Positions 5,605-11,522 of a stretch of DNA of 20,256 nt are shown here, piece after piece. The translations under genes were made by a program, and so were the position numbers. Within the stretch, counting starts at the first letter, position 1. Each line of letters opens with the position of its first letter. Source of the DNA: a virus; IMG/VR virus record IMGVR_UViG_3300045999_013045, positions 1 to 20,256 of that record; one strand, 5' to 3'. A model generated the notes under the pieces. That model saw only the letters and a list, made by a program, of their open reading frames with translations, ran no database searches and was not told the origin of the DNA.

Positions 5605-6408
5605 TTAGCCTTTTAAGATTCCACGACCGTTATGATTTGGATAATAGTTTTGTTGTGGATGTTGGCGGGCGTCGGTGATCATTTGTCTGCCACCACCATA
5701 TTGACCGGGGGCAACAACAGCTTCTCTTGGCACAAGCAGTGGTCCAAGAGAAGCCATGGGTGGAGCATGAACTTCAACCAGTGGAGAAAGTAAATGTGGA
5801 TTACGTTGAATCTCTTGAATATTGATTTGCGTTTGGTGTTGAGGAACAACGTAAGCTTGGATTAAACCTTTCATGAGAAAGGGTTGATTAGCCAACTGGT
5901 TGTTAACAACTCCAACTTCTCTTGCAAGAATAAATGTGTTACCAAAAGATTGTTGGATTGCACGGTATACAGGATATCCTTCACGCAAAACAACTTGTTG
6001 TGAGTTTTGTTGTGGATATTGATGTTGTTGACCGGGAAGGGGATGTTGATGGTGTGGAGCTGTGTGTCTTCCTTTATTGAATATCATATCCAAGTCTGCT
6101 TCACCCACAGGATTCACTCCACCAGTTTGTTGCAGCATATGTTGTTGGCGGGCGAAGGCTTCCATATCAACGTTGGTTTTTACTTCTTTTTCTAGGGGAA
6201 TAGGGCCATAGTGAGGTTGTTGAGCCCGTTTAGCAATAAGTTCACGAATAAATGGATCGTGGATTTCTGCTTCTTTGGCTGCTTGATCTTTATAAGTTAC
6301 ACGTTGATCTAATGGATTGGTATTGCGTTGATTGTGACGTTGTTGAGCACGCATACGCATTTGTGCATCAAACCATGCTTGGCTACCGTCATCATATTTG
6401 TTTGTCAT
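5605..6408 (-). CDS. Gln/His/Pro-rich hypothetical protein
   Basis: A 267-residue protein preceded by a strong GGAGG ribosome site. Residues 1-60 are charged and helical (AQMRMRAQQRHNQR). Residues about 85-145 are low complexity with many Gln, His and Pro (HHQHPLPGQQHQYPQQN). Residues about 150-215 look folded (FILAREVGVVNN, LMKGLIQAYVVPQ). The C-terminus is again Gly/Gln/His-rich. No known family is recognised. The ribosome site can pair with an upstream CCTCC (6415-6443), so translation may be controlled by structure. It is followed after one base by the 224-residue gene, and the two probably act together. Confidence 0.7.
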   Translation of the reverse strand: MTNKYDDGSQAWFDAQMRMRAQQRHNQRNTNPLDQRVTYKDQAAKEAEIHDPFIRELIAKRAQQPHYGPIPLEKEVKTNVDMEAFARQQHMLQQTGGVNPVGEADLDMIFNKGRHTAPHHQHPLPGQQHQYPQQNSQQVVLREGYPVYRAIQQSFGNTFILAREVGVVNNQLANQPFLMKGLIQAYVVPQHQTQINIQEIQRNPHLLSPLVEVHAPPMASLGPLLVPREAVVAPGQYGGGRQMITDARQHPQQNYYPNHNGRGILKG

Positions 6409-6414
6409 TTAAAT

Positions 6415-6443
6415 TCCTCCGTTTTGTTATTATGCGTGGAGGA
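6415..6443 (-). promoter_or_regulatory. hairpin that could hide the ribosome site of the Gln/His-rich gene
   Basis: On the minus strand TCCTCC (6443-6438) is complementary to GGAGGA (6420-6415), which is the Shine-Dalgarno sequence of the gene starting at 6408. The loop is 17 bases. Six pairs, four of them G-C, would block ribosome entry when formed. This is seen directly; its regulatory use is inference. Confidence 0.4.
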
Positions 6444-6453
6444 TGTAAAAAGG

Positions 6454-6750
6454 TTAGACTTTTACGAAACCTCTACGAACAAGAAGACGTTCAAGCATTA
6501 CTTCATCAGTTGATCCTACATCAAACTGTAGGTGAGCATAGCTGCTATCAATATCCTCTTTGATAACTTTTGCATGTGGCAACGCTGAACGAAGTTCTTG
6601 TTGAACAGAAATAAAATCACGGCGAATATCTTCACGCTTGCAAAACTTTGGATATTGCTTCATGAACATATTGCTTTGGCCTTTGCCGCTAATAGCAGGT
6701 TGTTCTGAACGTTCGTGGAACTCGCTTTGTAATGGAACTGCGTATCTCAT
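6454..6750 (-). CDS. hypothetical 98-residue protein
   Basis: A 98-residue basic protein starting at ATG 6750 with AGGAG nine bases upstream. The order of predicted elements after residue 25 (helix with REDIRRDFISVQQELRSAL, strand AKVIKE, strand AHLQFDVG, helix DEVMLERLLVRRG, strand FVKV) suggests a small alpha/beta fold of ferredoxin-like type. There is no catalytic motif or cysteine pair. A perfect 8-base inverted repeat directly precedes its ribosome site. It follows the DUF5872-like gene by 43 bases on the same strand. Function is unknown. Confidence 0.65.
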   Translation of the reverse strand: MRYAVPLQSEFHERSEQPAISGKGQSNMFMKQYPKFCKREDIRRDFISVQQELRSALPHAKVIKEDIDSSYAHLQFDVGSTDEVMLERLLVRRGFVKV

Positions 6751-6762
6751 TGTTTAACTCCT

Positions 6763-6781
6763 ATCGACTAACCTAGTCGAT
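6763..6781. promoter_or_regulatory. perfect inverted repeat before the 98-residue gene
   Basis: ATCGACTA (6763-6770) and TAGTCGAT (6774-6781) form an 8-base perfect inverted repeat with a 3-base loop. On the minus strand it ends just before the AGGAG of the gene at 6750. It has no U-run, so it could be an operator or a 5' mRNA hairpin rather than a terminator. Confidence 0.5.
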
Positions 6782-6793
6782 TGATGATTCTCC

Positions 6794-7309
6794 TCACTCA
6801 TAAAGAGTATCATCTGTATCTTCTTCTAAATAGCTTTCCGACTTAACTTTTGCTTTTTTTGTATTGGCAACAAACTGTTTGCGTCCACCTTGAGATTTAC
6901 TCTTCTTCTTCTTTGCTGTAGCTGCACGTTCCGTCTTAGACAAAGAGTAAGCCTTTGAAGCTGGAAGACAACGATCTGGGTTGCTTGTGTCTTTACTTGA
7001 TCCACACTCACCCTTCACTTCCCCAGAAGAGCTTATGCGTTTCCATTTTTCTTTAAACCAATCACGTAAATCTTCCATGATGATTTCTTTTAAAGCTTCA
7101 TCAAGCTCTATAGATTCGTTAGCTTTCTTTTTCTTTTTTCTCCAGCCACCGCCACGTTTCTTGTACCATTTAGAAGCCCACGCATTAGCATAAGCACTGG
7201 GATATTTGTCGAACTTACTTCTTGCAGCAGATTTTGCTCTTGACCATAGCTCGGGATTTGTTGGTGTGTTATCGCCTTCAAAAAGGAAATCAAAATCGTC
7301 GTCATCCAT
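6794..7309 (-). CDS. basic phage protein with DUF5872- and DUF6321-like domains
   Basis: A 171-residue protein. ATG at 7309 is preferred over an in-frame TTG at 7315. After an acidic N-terminus with LFE at 9-11 (MDDDDFDFLFEGD), residues about 19-60 contain ELWSRAKSAARSKFDKYPSA, then ANAWASKWYKKRGGGWRKK. I recognise this as the DUF5872 pattern found in large phages and giant viruses. Residues 79-125 (EDLRDWFKEKWKRISSSG, a CGSSKD turn and C114) fit the DUF6321 pattern. The C-terminus is Lys/Ser-rich. The family role is unknown. The basic character plus the N-terminal L-x-E element would suit a DNA-associated protein packaged in the head, but that is inference. The family names are from memory. 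Confidence 0.75.
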   Translation of the reverse strand: MDDDDFDFLFEGDNTPTNPELWSRAKSAARSKFDKYPSAYANAWASKWYKKRGGGWRKKKKKANESIELDEALKEIIMEDLRDWFKEKWKRISSSGEVKGECGSSKDTSNPDRCLPASKAYSLSKTERAATAKKKKSKSQGGRKQFVANTKKAKVKSESYLEEDTDDTLYE

Positions 7310-7390
7310 AGCCAATAACTATCTTACTTGTCTTGTTTTAGAAACAGTGTTAACACAAACAATAACCCAGATATCAACAAAACTGCAAGA

Positions 7391-7717
7391 TTAAGATAGA
7401 CGGGAATCATGATTAACTCTTTCAAAGGAAGTATATCCATCATCCAAAACATAAAGTATCTCGTCTTCAACCAACAACTCAAAATATATCGCTTCTTCAA
7501 ATATTGGATGCATTCTGAAATGCATCACAGGAACAACACACTGACCCAAATAAACAACCAAAGTGCCGTTGAAAATTGTTACTCCAACATATTCAACATC
7601 AGAATAAGGATCTTTTGTTGCAAAAACAAAAGTGCTAAAAGGTGAAGTAGTTGCATCTTCTTCATGCCTTAAGGCTGAATAGATCAAATACAGTTTCCCA
7701 CGCTCTAGTTCTTGCAT
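7391..7717 (-). CDS. hypothetical beta-rich protein
   Basis: A 108-residue protein from ATG 7717 (MQELERGKLYLIYSALRHEE). The frame is open to a TTG at 7795, which would give 134 residues but overlap the start of the divergent plus-strand gene at 7770; the start is therefore uncertain. The sequence alternates strands (LYLIYSA, FSTFVFAT, VEYVGVTIFNGTLVVYLG) and ends in an acidic strand-turn region (ELLVEDEILYVLDDG). This resembles small phage proteins with a G-x-L-Y-x-I start. No membrane segment or enzyme motif is seen. Function is unknown. Confidence 0.6.
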   Translation of the reverse strand: MQELERGKLYLIYSALRHEEDATTSPFSTFVFATKDPYSDVEYVGVTIFNGTLVVYLGQCVVPVMHFRMHPIFEEAIYFELLVEDEILYVLDDGYTSFERVNHDSRLS

Positions 7718-7769
7718 ATAACTTATCGATTCAATATGGAATCTTCCATCATTACATTTAGAGATATAT

Positions 7770-8132
7770 ATGGGAACTAACACAAAAGAAAACAATCAAC
7801 AACAGTCTACAAAAAACGTTGCAAGCTTCTTGTACGGAGTTATTGTGTTTGCCACAGCGGGTCTTGTTGCCAAAATGGCATGGAACTTGGGTTTGGCTTC
7901 TTTGTTTCCCGGTAAAGTTCCAGTAATAAACTATGGGCACGCTATAACATGGCTTACTATGCTTTACATCGCAGCAAGAGTTATATCAGCGGGATTTATG
8001 GCAGAAGTTGAAAATACTGTTGCAAGTTTTGTAGATCAACTGGAAAGATTTGTTGAAATCACTCAAGATTTGATCGATGTTGCTAACTCTAGAACCACCA
8101 AAAATGATATCGATGATTCTGATTTGAACTAA
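7770..8132 (+). CDS. small membrane protein with two hydrophobic helices
   Basis: A 120-residue protein and the only plus-strand gene between 4929 and 19987. The Gln/Asn-rich start (about 1-17) is followed by two hydrophobic stretches, about 18-47 (FLYGVIVFATAGLVAKMAW) and about 53-76 (AITWLTMLYIAARVISAGF). An acidic helical tail (VENTVASFVDQLERFVEITQ) then ends in Asp/Asn. This fits an inner-membrane protein with a cytoplasmic coiled-coil tail; a role in lysis control or superinfection exclusion is possible but unproven. Its ribosome site is weak (AGAG). Its TAA overlaps the stop of the convergent minus-strand gene by three bases. Confidence 0.7.
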   Translation: MGTNTKENNQQQSTKNVASFLYGVIVFATAGLVAKMAWNLGLASLFPGKVPVINYGHAITWLTMLYIAARVISAGFMAEVENTVASFVDQLERFVEITQDLIDVANSRTTKNDIDDSDLN

Positions 8133-8437
8133 CCGATAAGATATCGTAGGCGTAGAATGTTTCCTATGCCGTTACGTGTTTCTCTAAGATAACCAACCAA
8201 ACTTAAAATAACTCTGCGACGTTCTGTTGCTGCTGTGTTGTGAAAATAGTTTTCACGAAGAAGTGTTTCACCTTCTTCGGCAAGCTCGTCAGCACTTGCA
8301 AAAGTTTCATTCAAAAACTTTTCTACCTTTTTGTTGTATTCAGACAAACCACCTTCTCCACCAGAGAGAAGGATAGAGTCTACATCAAGGGCTTCTTTAA
8401 TCGCTGCCTTAAGTTGATTGCGTGTTTTGTTGTCCAT
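8129..8437 (-). CDS. hypothetical helical 102-residue protein
   Basis: A 102-residue helical protein of unknown function, starting at ATG 8437 with AAAGG eight bases upstream. That ribosome site lies inside a 17-base element identical to one before the SOD-like gene at 425. Charged helices (AAIKEALDVDSILLSG, KKVEKFLNETFASADELAEE) are followed by a basic helix (TERRRVILSLVGYLRETRNG). There is no cysteine, membrane span or catalytic motif. It follows the 380-residue gene by 42 bases on the same strand. Confidence 0.65.
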   Translation of the reverse strand: MDNKTRNQLKAAIKEALDVDSILLSGGEGGLSEYNKKVEKFLNETFASADELAEEGETLLRENYFHNTAATERRRVILSLVGYLRETRNGIGNILRLRYLIG

Positions 8438-8445
8438 GCTTTTAC

Positions 8446-8462
8446 ACCTTTGCTCATAAGTA
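8446..8462 (-). repeat. 17-base leader element, copy at the 102-residue gene
   Basis: The 17 bases here match those at 435-451 exactly. In both places the element is read on the minus strand, contains the AAAGG ribosome site and ends 8-9 bases before an ATG (8437 and 425). Equal placement suggests a shared translation-leader or promoter-proximal element. Confidence 0.65.
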
Positions 8463-8479
8463 GTTCTATTTCTAGAATA

Positions 8480-9622
8480 TCAACTCTTGTTAGGCCCATA
8501 TAAAATATTTGATATCAATACTCTACGCTCTTGTAAACCAACAGCTTGACGAACCGTCCCAACTGCTTTTCCAATCGCTTGTCCAGCTTTTTGTGTTGTT
8601 GATTGACCAAGTTCTGCTGCCCGAGCGTATGTTATATTAGGGTTTGTAATCTGATTATATCTATCGATAAAACTGTTTGTTACAGGTGATAATGTTTCTA
8701 TTATGAAACCCATGTTACCAACTATTTTACTTAGCGCAGTGACAAAAGGACCAATCGGACCAGCAAAAGAAGACAAAGCAGCTATAGCCGCTTGGCCAAA
8801 TATTTTTTCGATTACATTTTTTGCTAGCTCAGTTAGATTTTTTAAGATAGCTTTCGAAACAGATTCCGCTGACACACCAATACTTTTTTCCTCAAAGCTT
8901 TTTTTAAGTTCTTCTATTTTGCTGCTAGCTTGATCCCATGCCCATTTACCGACGATTAATAACCCAATTCCAAGCGTAGCCTTTTGCCAGCCTTGCAAGC
9001 CACGAAACTTTGATAATATATTTGTAATCCCATCATAAGCTTTGTTGAATACGTTCTTGACAAACTCCCACGCTTTCTCTGTTTTCTCTTTGAGCCAGTT
9101 TATCGCTTTGCCCATAAAGTCCTGCACAGGCTGAATATATCTTGAAATCTCTTTGCTAACCGATTGCCCAAACTCTTTTACCAATGTTGGATATTGAAAT
9201 ATCAAACCAAGAGCTTTAAAGATACCTGCTGCATCCTTTACTTTTTGTAGTTTGTCTTGAACTACATTTTGAACAGCACCTTTTGCTGCTTGATAGACAC
9301 CTGCTGGGGTTGCAGTTTTTACAGCCGTAACTGCATTAGAAACGTTTTGTTTTGCTTGCGTGGCAGCACCTCGTACAGCTTGTCCGGCCTGAGCAGCCGC
9401 ATTGCGAAGCGATTGCATAAACTGCTCAAATAAATACTGCTCACGCAATATACGCTCTTCCGTTCTTCGATCTATTGTTTCTAATAGAAAAGGAACACGT
9501 ATGCCAAGGGTTAACTCTATGTGTTCTCTGGATAAGCCATAAAACTTGTTAATGTCAACGTTTTCGATTAGGCTCTCGTTTATTATGCGACGTTTAAACT
9601 GACTATAAGTTTCATGCTTCAT
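8480..9622 (-). CDS. Ala-rich protein with hydrophobic core, possible packaged or injected protein
   Basis: A 380-residue protein of unknown family. The N-terminus (YSQFKRRIINESLIEN) resembles head-targeting peptides of T4 internal proteins and has L-x-E sites at 18-20 and 64-66. Residues about 74-130 are Ala/Gln/Val/Lys-rich amphipathic repeats (AGQAVRGAATQAKQNVSNAV). A similar segment occurs near the end (KAGQAIGKAVGTVRQAVG, 345-362). Between them, WQKATLGIGLLIVGKWAW (212-229) and IAALSSFAGPIGPFVTALSK (280-299) are hydrophobic enough to enter a membrane. This layout fits a virion protein that is injected or acts on membranes, but direct evidence is lacking. Ribosome site is weak. It follows the HNH gene by 21 bases. 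Confidence 0.7.
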   Translation of the reverse strand: MKHETYSQFKRRIINESLIENVDINKFYGLSREHIELTLGIRVPFLLETIDRRTEERILREQYLFEQFMQSLRNAAAQAGQAVRGAATQAKQNVSNAVTAVKTATPAGVYQAAKGAVQNVVQDKLQKVKDAAGIFKALGLIFQYPTLVKEFGQSVSKEISRYIQPVQDFMGKAINWLKEKTEKAWEFVKNVFNKAYDGITNILSKFRGLQGWQKATLGIGLLIVGKWAWDQASSKIEELKKSFEEKSIGVSAESVSKAILKNLTELAKNVIEKIFGQAAIAALSSFAGPIGPFVTALSKIVGNMGFIIETLSPVTNSFIDRYNQITNPNITYARAAELGQSTTQKAGQAIGKAVGTVRQAVGLQERRVLISNILYGPNKS

Positions 9623-9643
9623 ATCGGTAAATATGAGCTATAT

Positions 9644-9970
9644 TTACTTCCGCAAAACGTGTGGATTATCTTCTGGCAATATCTTCCAAAACTCACGTTC
9701 TAATGGTGGCTTGTCACCCTTTTTGAAGAACATAAGTTGGCGGCCATTTGCCTTGGTGCTGGGATACACACCAATAATCACGATATCCCCGGTATGAACA
9801 AGATTATGGCAGATAGCACAAAGGACAGCCAAGTTGCTCAAGTTGTTTGAGCACCTCGAATCTGCCCTTGGGATAATGTGATGAATATGAAGAGCGGCGG
9901 GATTGTTATAGCTGCAAACTTCGCAAGAAACCTTTTTCAAGGTTTCGCCTGTACGCTTTTTACGTTGCAT
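9644..9970 (-). CDS. HNH endonuclease
   Basis: A 108-residue nuclease. The chosen start is ATG 9970 (MQRKKRTGETLKK), inside the 3' end of the deacetylase gene with an 11-base overlap and GGAG ten bases upstream. A longer reading to 10111 would lie wholly within the deacetylase gene and is rejected. Motifs: C-E-V-C, then LHIHHIIPR with the catalytic His pair, NNLSNL with the Asn, and CAIC followed by HNLVH. The two CxxC pairs bind structural zinc. Such stand-alone HNH enzymes cut double-stranded DNA and are usually homing or packaging-associated. Lying beside tail genes and not terminase, homing or coupling to the deacetylase is more likely. Confidence 0.9.
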   Translation of the reverse strand: MQRKKRTGETLKKVSCEVCSYNNPAALHIHHIIPRADSRCSNNLSNLAVLCAICHNLVHTGDIVIIGVYPSTKANGRQLMFFKKGDKPPLEREFWKILPEDNPHVLRK

Positions 9971-10817
9971 CGATATAATGCTCCAAACAAGCTTGCAAAG
10001 TGTTGTTGTGAATATCCAACACGTTTTGCAACGGATGTTGATAACCACCAGCAAGATTCCACACAATAGGCTTGTTAAGCTTCTTCGCAACCTTAAAAAC
10101 AATATCGTCACGACGCTTCATCTGCTCGGTGGTAAGGTACCCACCAAGAGGATCATCAATATGAGGATCAGCACCAGCTTGGTAAAACAAAATATCACAA
10201 CCATGAAACTTTTCAATCAAATCAGCTTCAAGACGGTCAAGCCAACGATCAAAATTCATTCCAACCCTAGCAAAAGCACCAAACGTTAGATGCTCAATAA
10301 CATCCTGTGCACCATCAATACTCTTGATAATATCTTCGGTACCATCACCATAATGAGCATCAAAATCAATAATCCCAATCTTGTTAACTCCATGATTTTG
10401 CCACAGCAGCATTGCAGCAATCATAAGTCCATTAAACGTACAAAAACCATGACAACTGTTATATCCACTATGATGGAAACCGCTTGTAGGGCTCATTGCA
10501 GCCGTCTTATTTTCCAAGGCATACTCAGCCGCACGAAAGAAACTACCGGCTGTATAAGGCAAGCTAGAAGCTACAGAAGCCAACTTGTTACCAAATCCGT
10601 TTGGTTGACGAAGATTTAGAATGTCATCAACAAAACTAGATTCATGTGCAAGACAAATATCATCTTGAGTAAGAGGCATCCAACCACTACGCACATCAAC
10701 ACGACCTGTACGCATAAACTGATTTACAACATGCTCAGGCTTGCCAGCACTCGGAGAATAGCTGTTATTGTTACGAACAGTTTGATTGGGTGAATAAAAA
10801 ACCTTGAGATTCGCCAT
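9960..10817 (-). CDS. histone deacetylase-family amidohydrolase
   Basis: A 285-residue zinc-dependent deacetylase of the HDAC/AcuC/acetylpolyamine amidohydrolase superfamily, removing acetyl groups from lysine or polyamine amides. All catalytic elements are visible: the H115-H116 pair in SGFHHSGY, zinc ligands D153 and H155 in GIIDFDAHYGDG, the third ligand D217 in AGADPHIDDPLGG, and Y259 in GGY. The usual second His after DxH is Tyr here. At 285 residues it is compact compared with common bacterial members (about 300-375). The start at 10817 has GAGGAAAC upstream. The gene has its own host-like promoter and a strong terminator separating it from the tube gene, so it may be expressed apart from the structural genes. 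Substrate (host protein, polyamine or small molecule) cannot be told from sequence. Confidence 0.92.
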   Translation of the reverse strand: MANLKVFYSPNQTVRNNNSYSPSAGKPEHVVNQFMRTGRVDVRSGWMPLTQDDICLAHESSFVDDILNLRQPNGFGNKLASVASSLPYTAGSFFRAAEYALENKTAAMSPTSGFHHSGYNSCHGFCTFNGLMIAAMLLWQNHGVNKIGIIDFDAHYGDGTEDIIKSIDGAQDVIEHLTFGAFARVGMNFDRWLDRLEADLIEKFHGCDILFYQAGADPHIDDPLGGYLTTEQMKRRDDIVFKVAKKLNKPIVWNLAGGYQHPLQNVLDIHNNTLQACLEHYIDAT

Positions 10818-10839
10818 GTGTTTTGTTTCCTCTAGTATT

Positions 10840-10868
10840 AGAATAGCAAATATTATCGATAATCTAAA
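10840..10868 (-). promoter_or_regulatory. sigma70-like promoter TTTAGA-N17-TATTCT (copy 3) for the deacetylase
   Basis: On the minus strand TTTAGA (10868-10863) and TATTCT (10845-10840) are separated by 17 bases, identical in hexamers and spacing to the two plus-strand copies. The predicted start near 10833 gives a leader of about 16 bases containing GAGGAAAC before the ATG at 10817. Confidence 0.75.
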
Positions 10869-10870
10869 TG

Positions 10871-10907
10871 AATAAAGGCTTTTTTTGTTGCCAAAAAAGC
10901 CTTTATT
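10871..10907. terminator. strong bidirectional intrinsic terminator
   Basis: A perfect 15-base stem, with arms at 10871-10885 and 10893-10907 (each containing AAAGGC/GCCTTT and flanking A/T runs), surrounds a 7-base loop. The T-run inside each arm lets it work in both directions. It separates the tail tube gene from the deacetylase promoter. Confidence 0.85.
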
Positions 10908-10935
10908 TTAAAGGGAATATGAATACGAGAAAGAA

Positions 10936-10973
10936 ACTTCGATAAAAACGTTTTTGTACGCAGTTATCGAAGT
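10936..10973. other. 10-base inverted repeat just after the tail tube gene
   Basis: ACTTCGATAA (10936-10945) and TTATCGAAGT (10964-10973) pair perfectly around an 18-base loop, starting seven bases beyond the tube stop codon. No U-run follows. With the terminator at 10871-10907 it makes two hairpins in tandem, and may stabilise the 3' end of the tube mRNA. Confidence 0.5.
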
Positions 10974-10979
10974 ATACTT

Positions 10980-11471
10980 TCAATATTGCATGACACAGTT
11001 ATCAAAGCGAATGGTGAGAGAGATTTCGGCCATGTCTGCTGTGCTATCGTATGAGAGATCACCGAAACCTGCTGTTGTGCAGAAAGCTCCTTTGATATCC
11101 CAGAGTTGAATAACTGTACCAACTGGATCAAGCATCTTGAGTTGAATGTCACGCTTATAGAAGTCTGGGTAACCAGCACGACCTGAGACAGATTCAAAGC
11201 AAAGACGAACCCATTCCATTACTTGTTGTGCGCCGGATGGAGCGATTGGATCGTGTAGGGTTACAGCGAGAGTGCCGAAGGTTGTTTTACCAGCAACATA
11301 ACGTGTGCTGTTAATCCAGTTGATTGTAACTTCTTCGGTGGTGATTTCTGGACGGGCTGCTGTTTTTACCAAGAATGCGTCAATACCTTCGATAGCGAAG
11401 ATAAACTGACGTTTCATCATTGGGGTAAACTTAGCTGGAAGCATTTCCGTTACTGATAATGTTTGTGCCAT
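10980..11471 (-). CDS. tail tube protein (T4 gp19-like)
   Basis: A 163-residue structural protein, the same length as T4 gp19, which polymerises into the inner tube through which DNA passes. The start at 11471 has AGGAG upstream. The order of segments fits gp19: an early F-x-F-x-I-E strand (RQFIFAIEGIDAFLVKTAA), TTEEVTINWINSTRYVAGK (compare the V-x-F-x-N-R-K-I-x-V-A-G stretch of gp19), GTLAVTLHD, a central M-E-W helix, KRDIQLKMLDPVG, then the IKGAF segment and a final beta pattern (AEISLTIRFDNC). It is the last gene of the tail block, directly after the second sheath gene, as gp18-gp19 in T4. Confidence 0.88.
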   Translation of the reverse strand: MAQTLSVTEMLPAKFTPMMKRQFIFAIEGIDAFLVKTAARPEITTEEVTINWINSTRYVAGKTTFGTLAVTLHDPIAPSGAQQVMEWVRLCFESVSGRAGYPDFYKRDIQLKMLDPVGTVIQLWDIKGAFCTTAGFGDLSYDSTADMAEISLTIRFDNCVMQY

Positions 11472-11473
11472 TG

Positions 11474-11498
11474 ACTTAAACTCCTATTTTCTTTAAGT
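11474..11498 (-). promoter_or_regulatory. hairpin presenting the tube-gene ribosome site in its loop
   Basis: ACTTAAA and TTTAAGT (arms 11474-11480 and 11492-11498) pair with the AGGAG of the tube gene in the 11-base loop, read on the minus strand. A loop-exposed ribosome site could support high translation of an abundant structural protein. The structure is seen; the effect is inferred. Confidence 0.4.
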
Positions 11499-11522
11499 TA
11501 AATATTGCTTGTTTTATATTTT

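Noticed and set aside
7718-7795. TTG start at 7795 for the 134-residue minus-strand frame
   Set aside because: It overlaps the start of the divergent membrane-protein gene and lacks a ribosome site; ATG 7717 gives a family-like start. Left uncertain.
8463-8477. TATTCT at 8473-8478 on the minus strand as a fourth member of the promoter family
   Set aside because: The -10 hexamer is present upstream of the 102-residue gene, but the position 17 bases upstream is TATATG and not TTTAGA, so it does not meet the pattern.
9971-10111. Longer HNH reading from 10111 with a Leu/Cys-rich N-terminus
   Set aside because: This part is a frame-shadow of the deacetylase gene. The HNH domain starts cleanly at ATG 9970 with a ribosome site.
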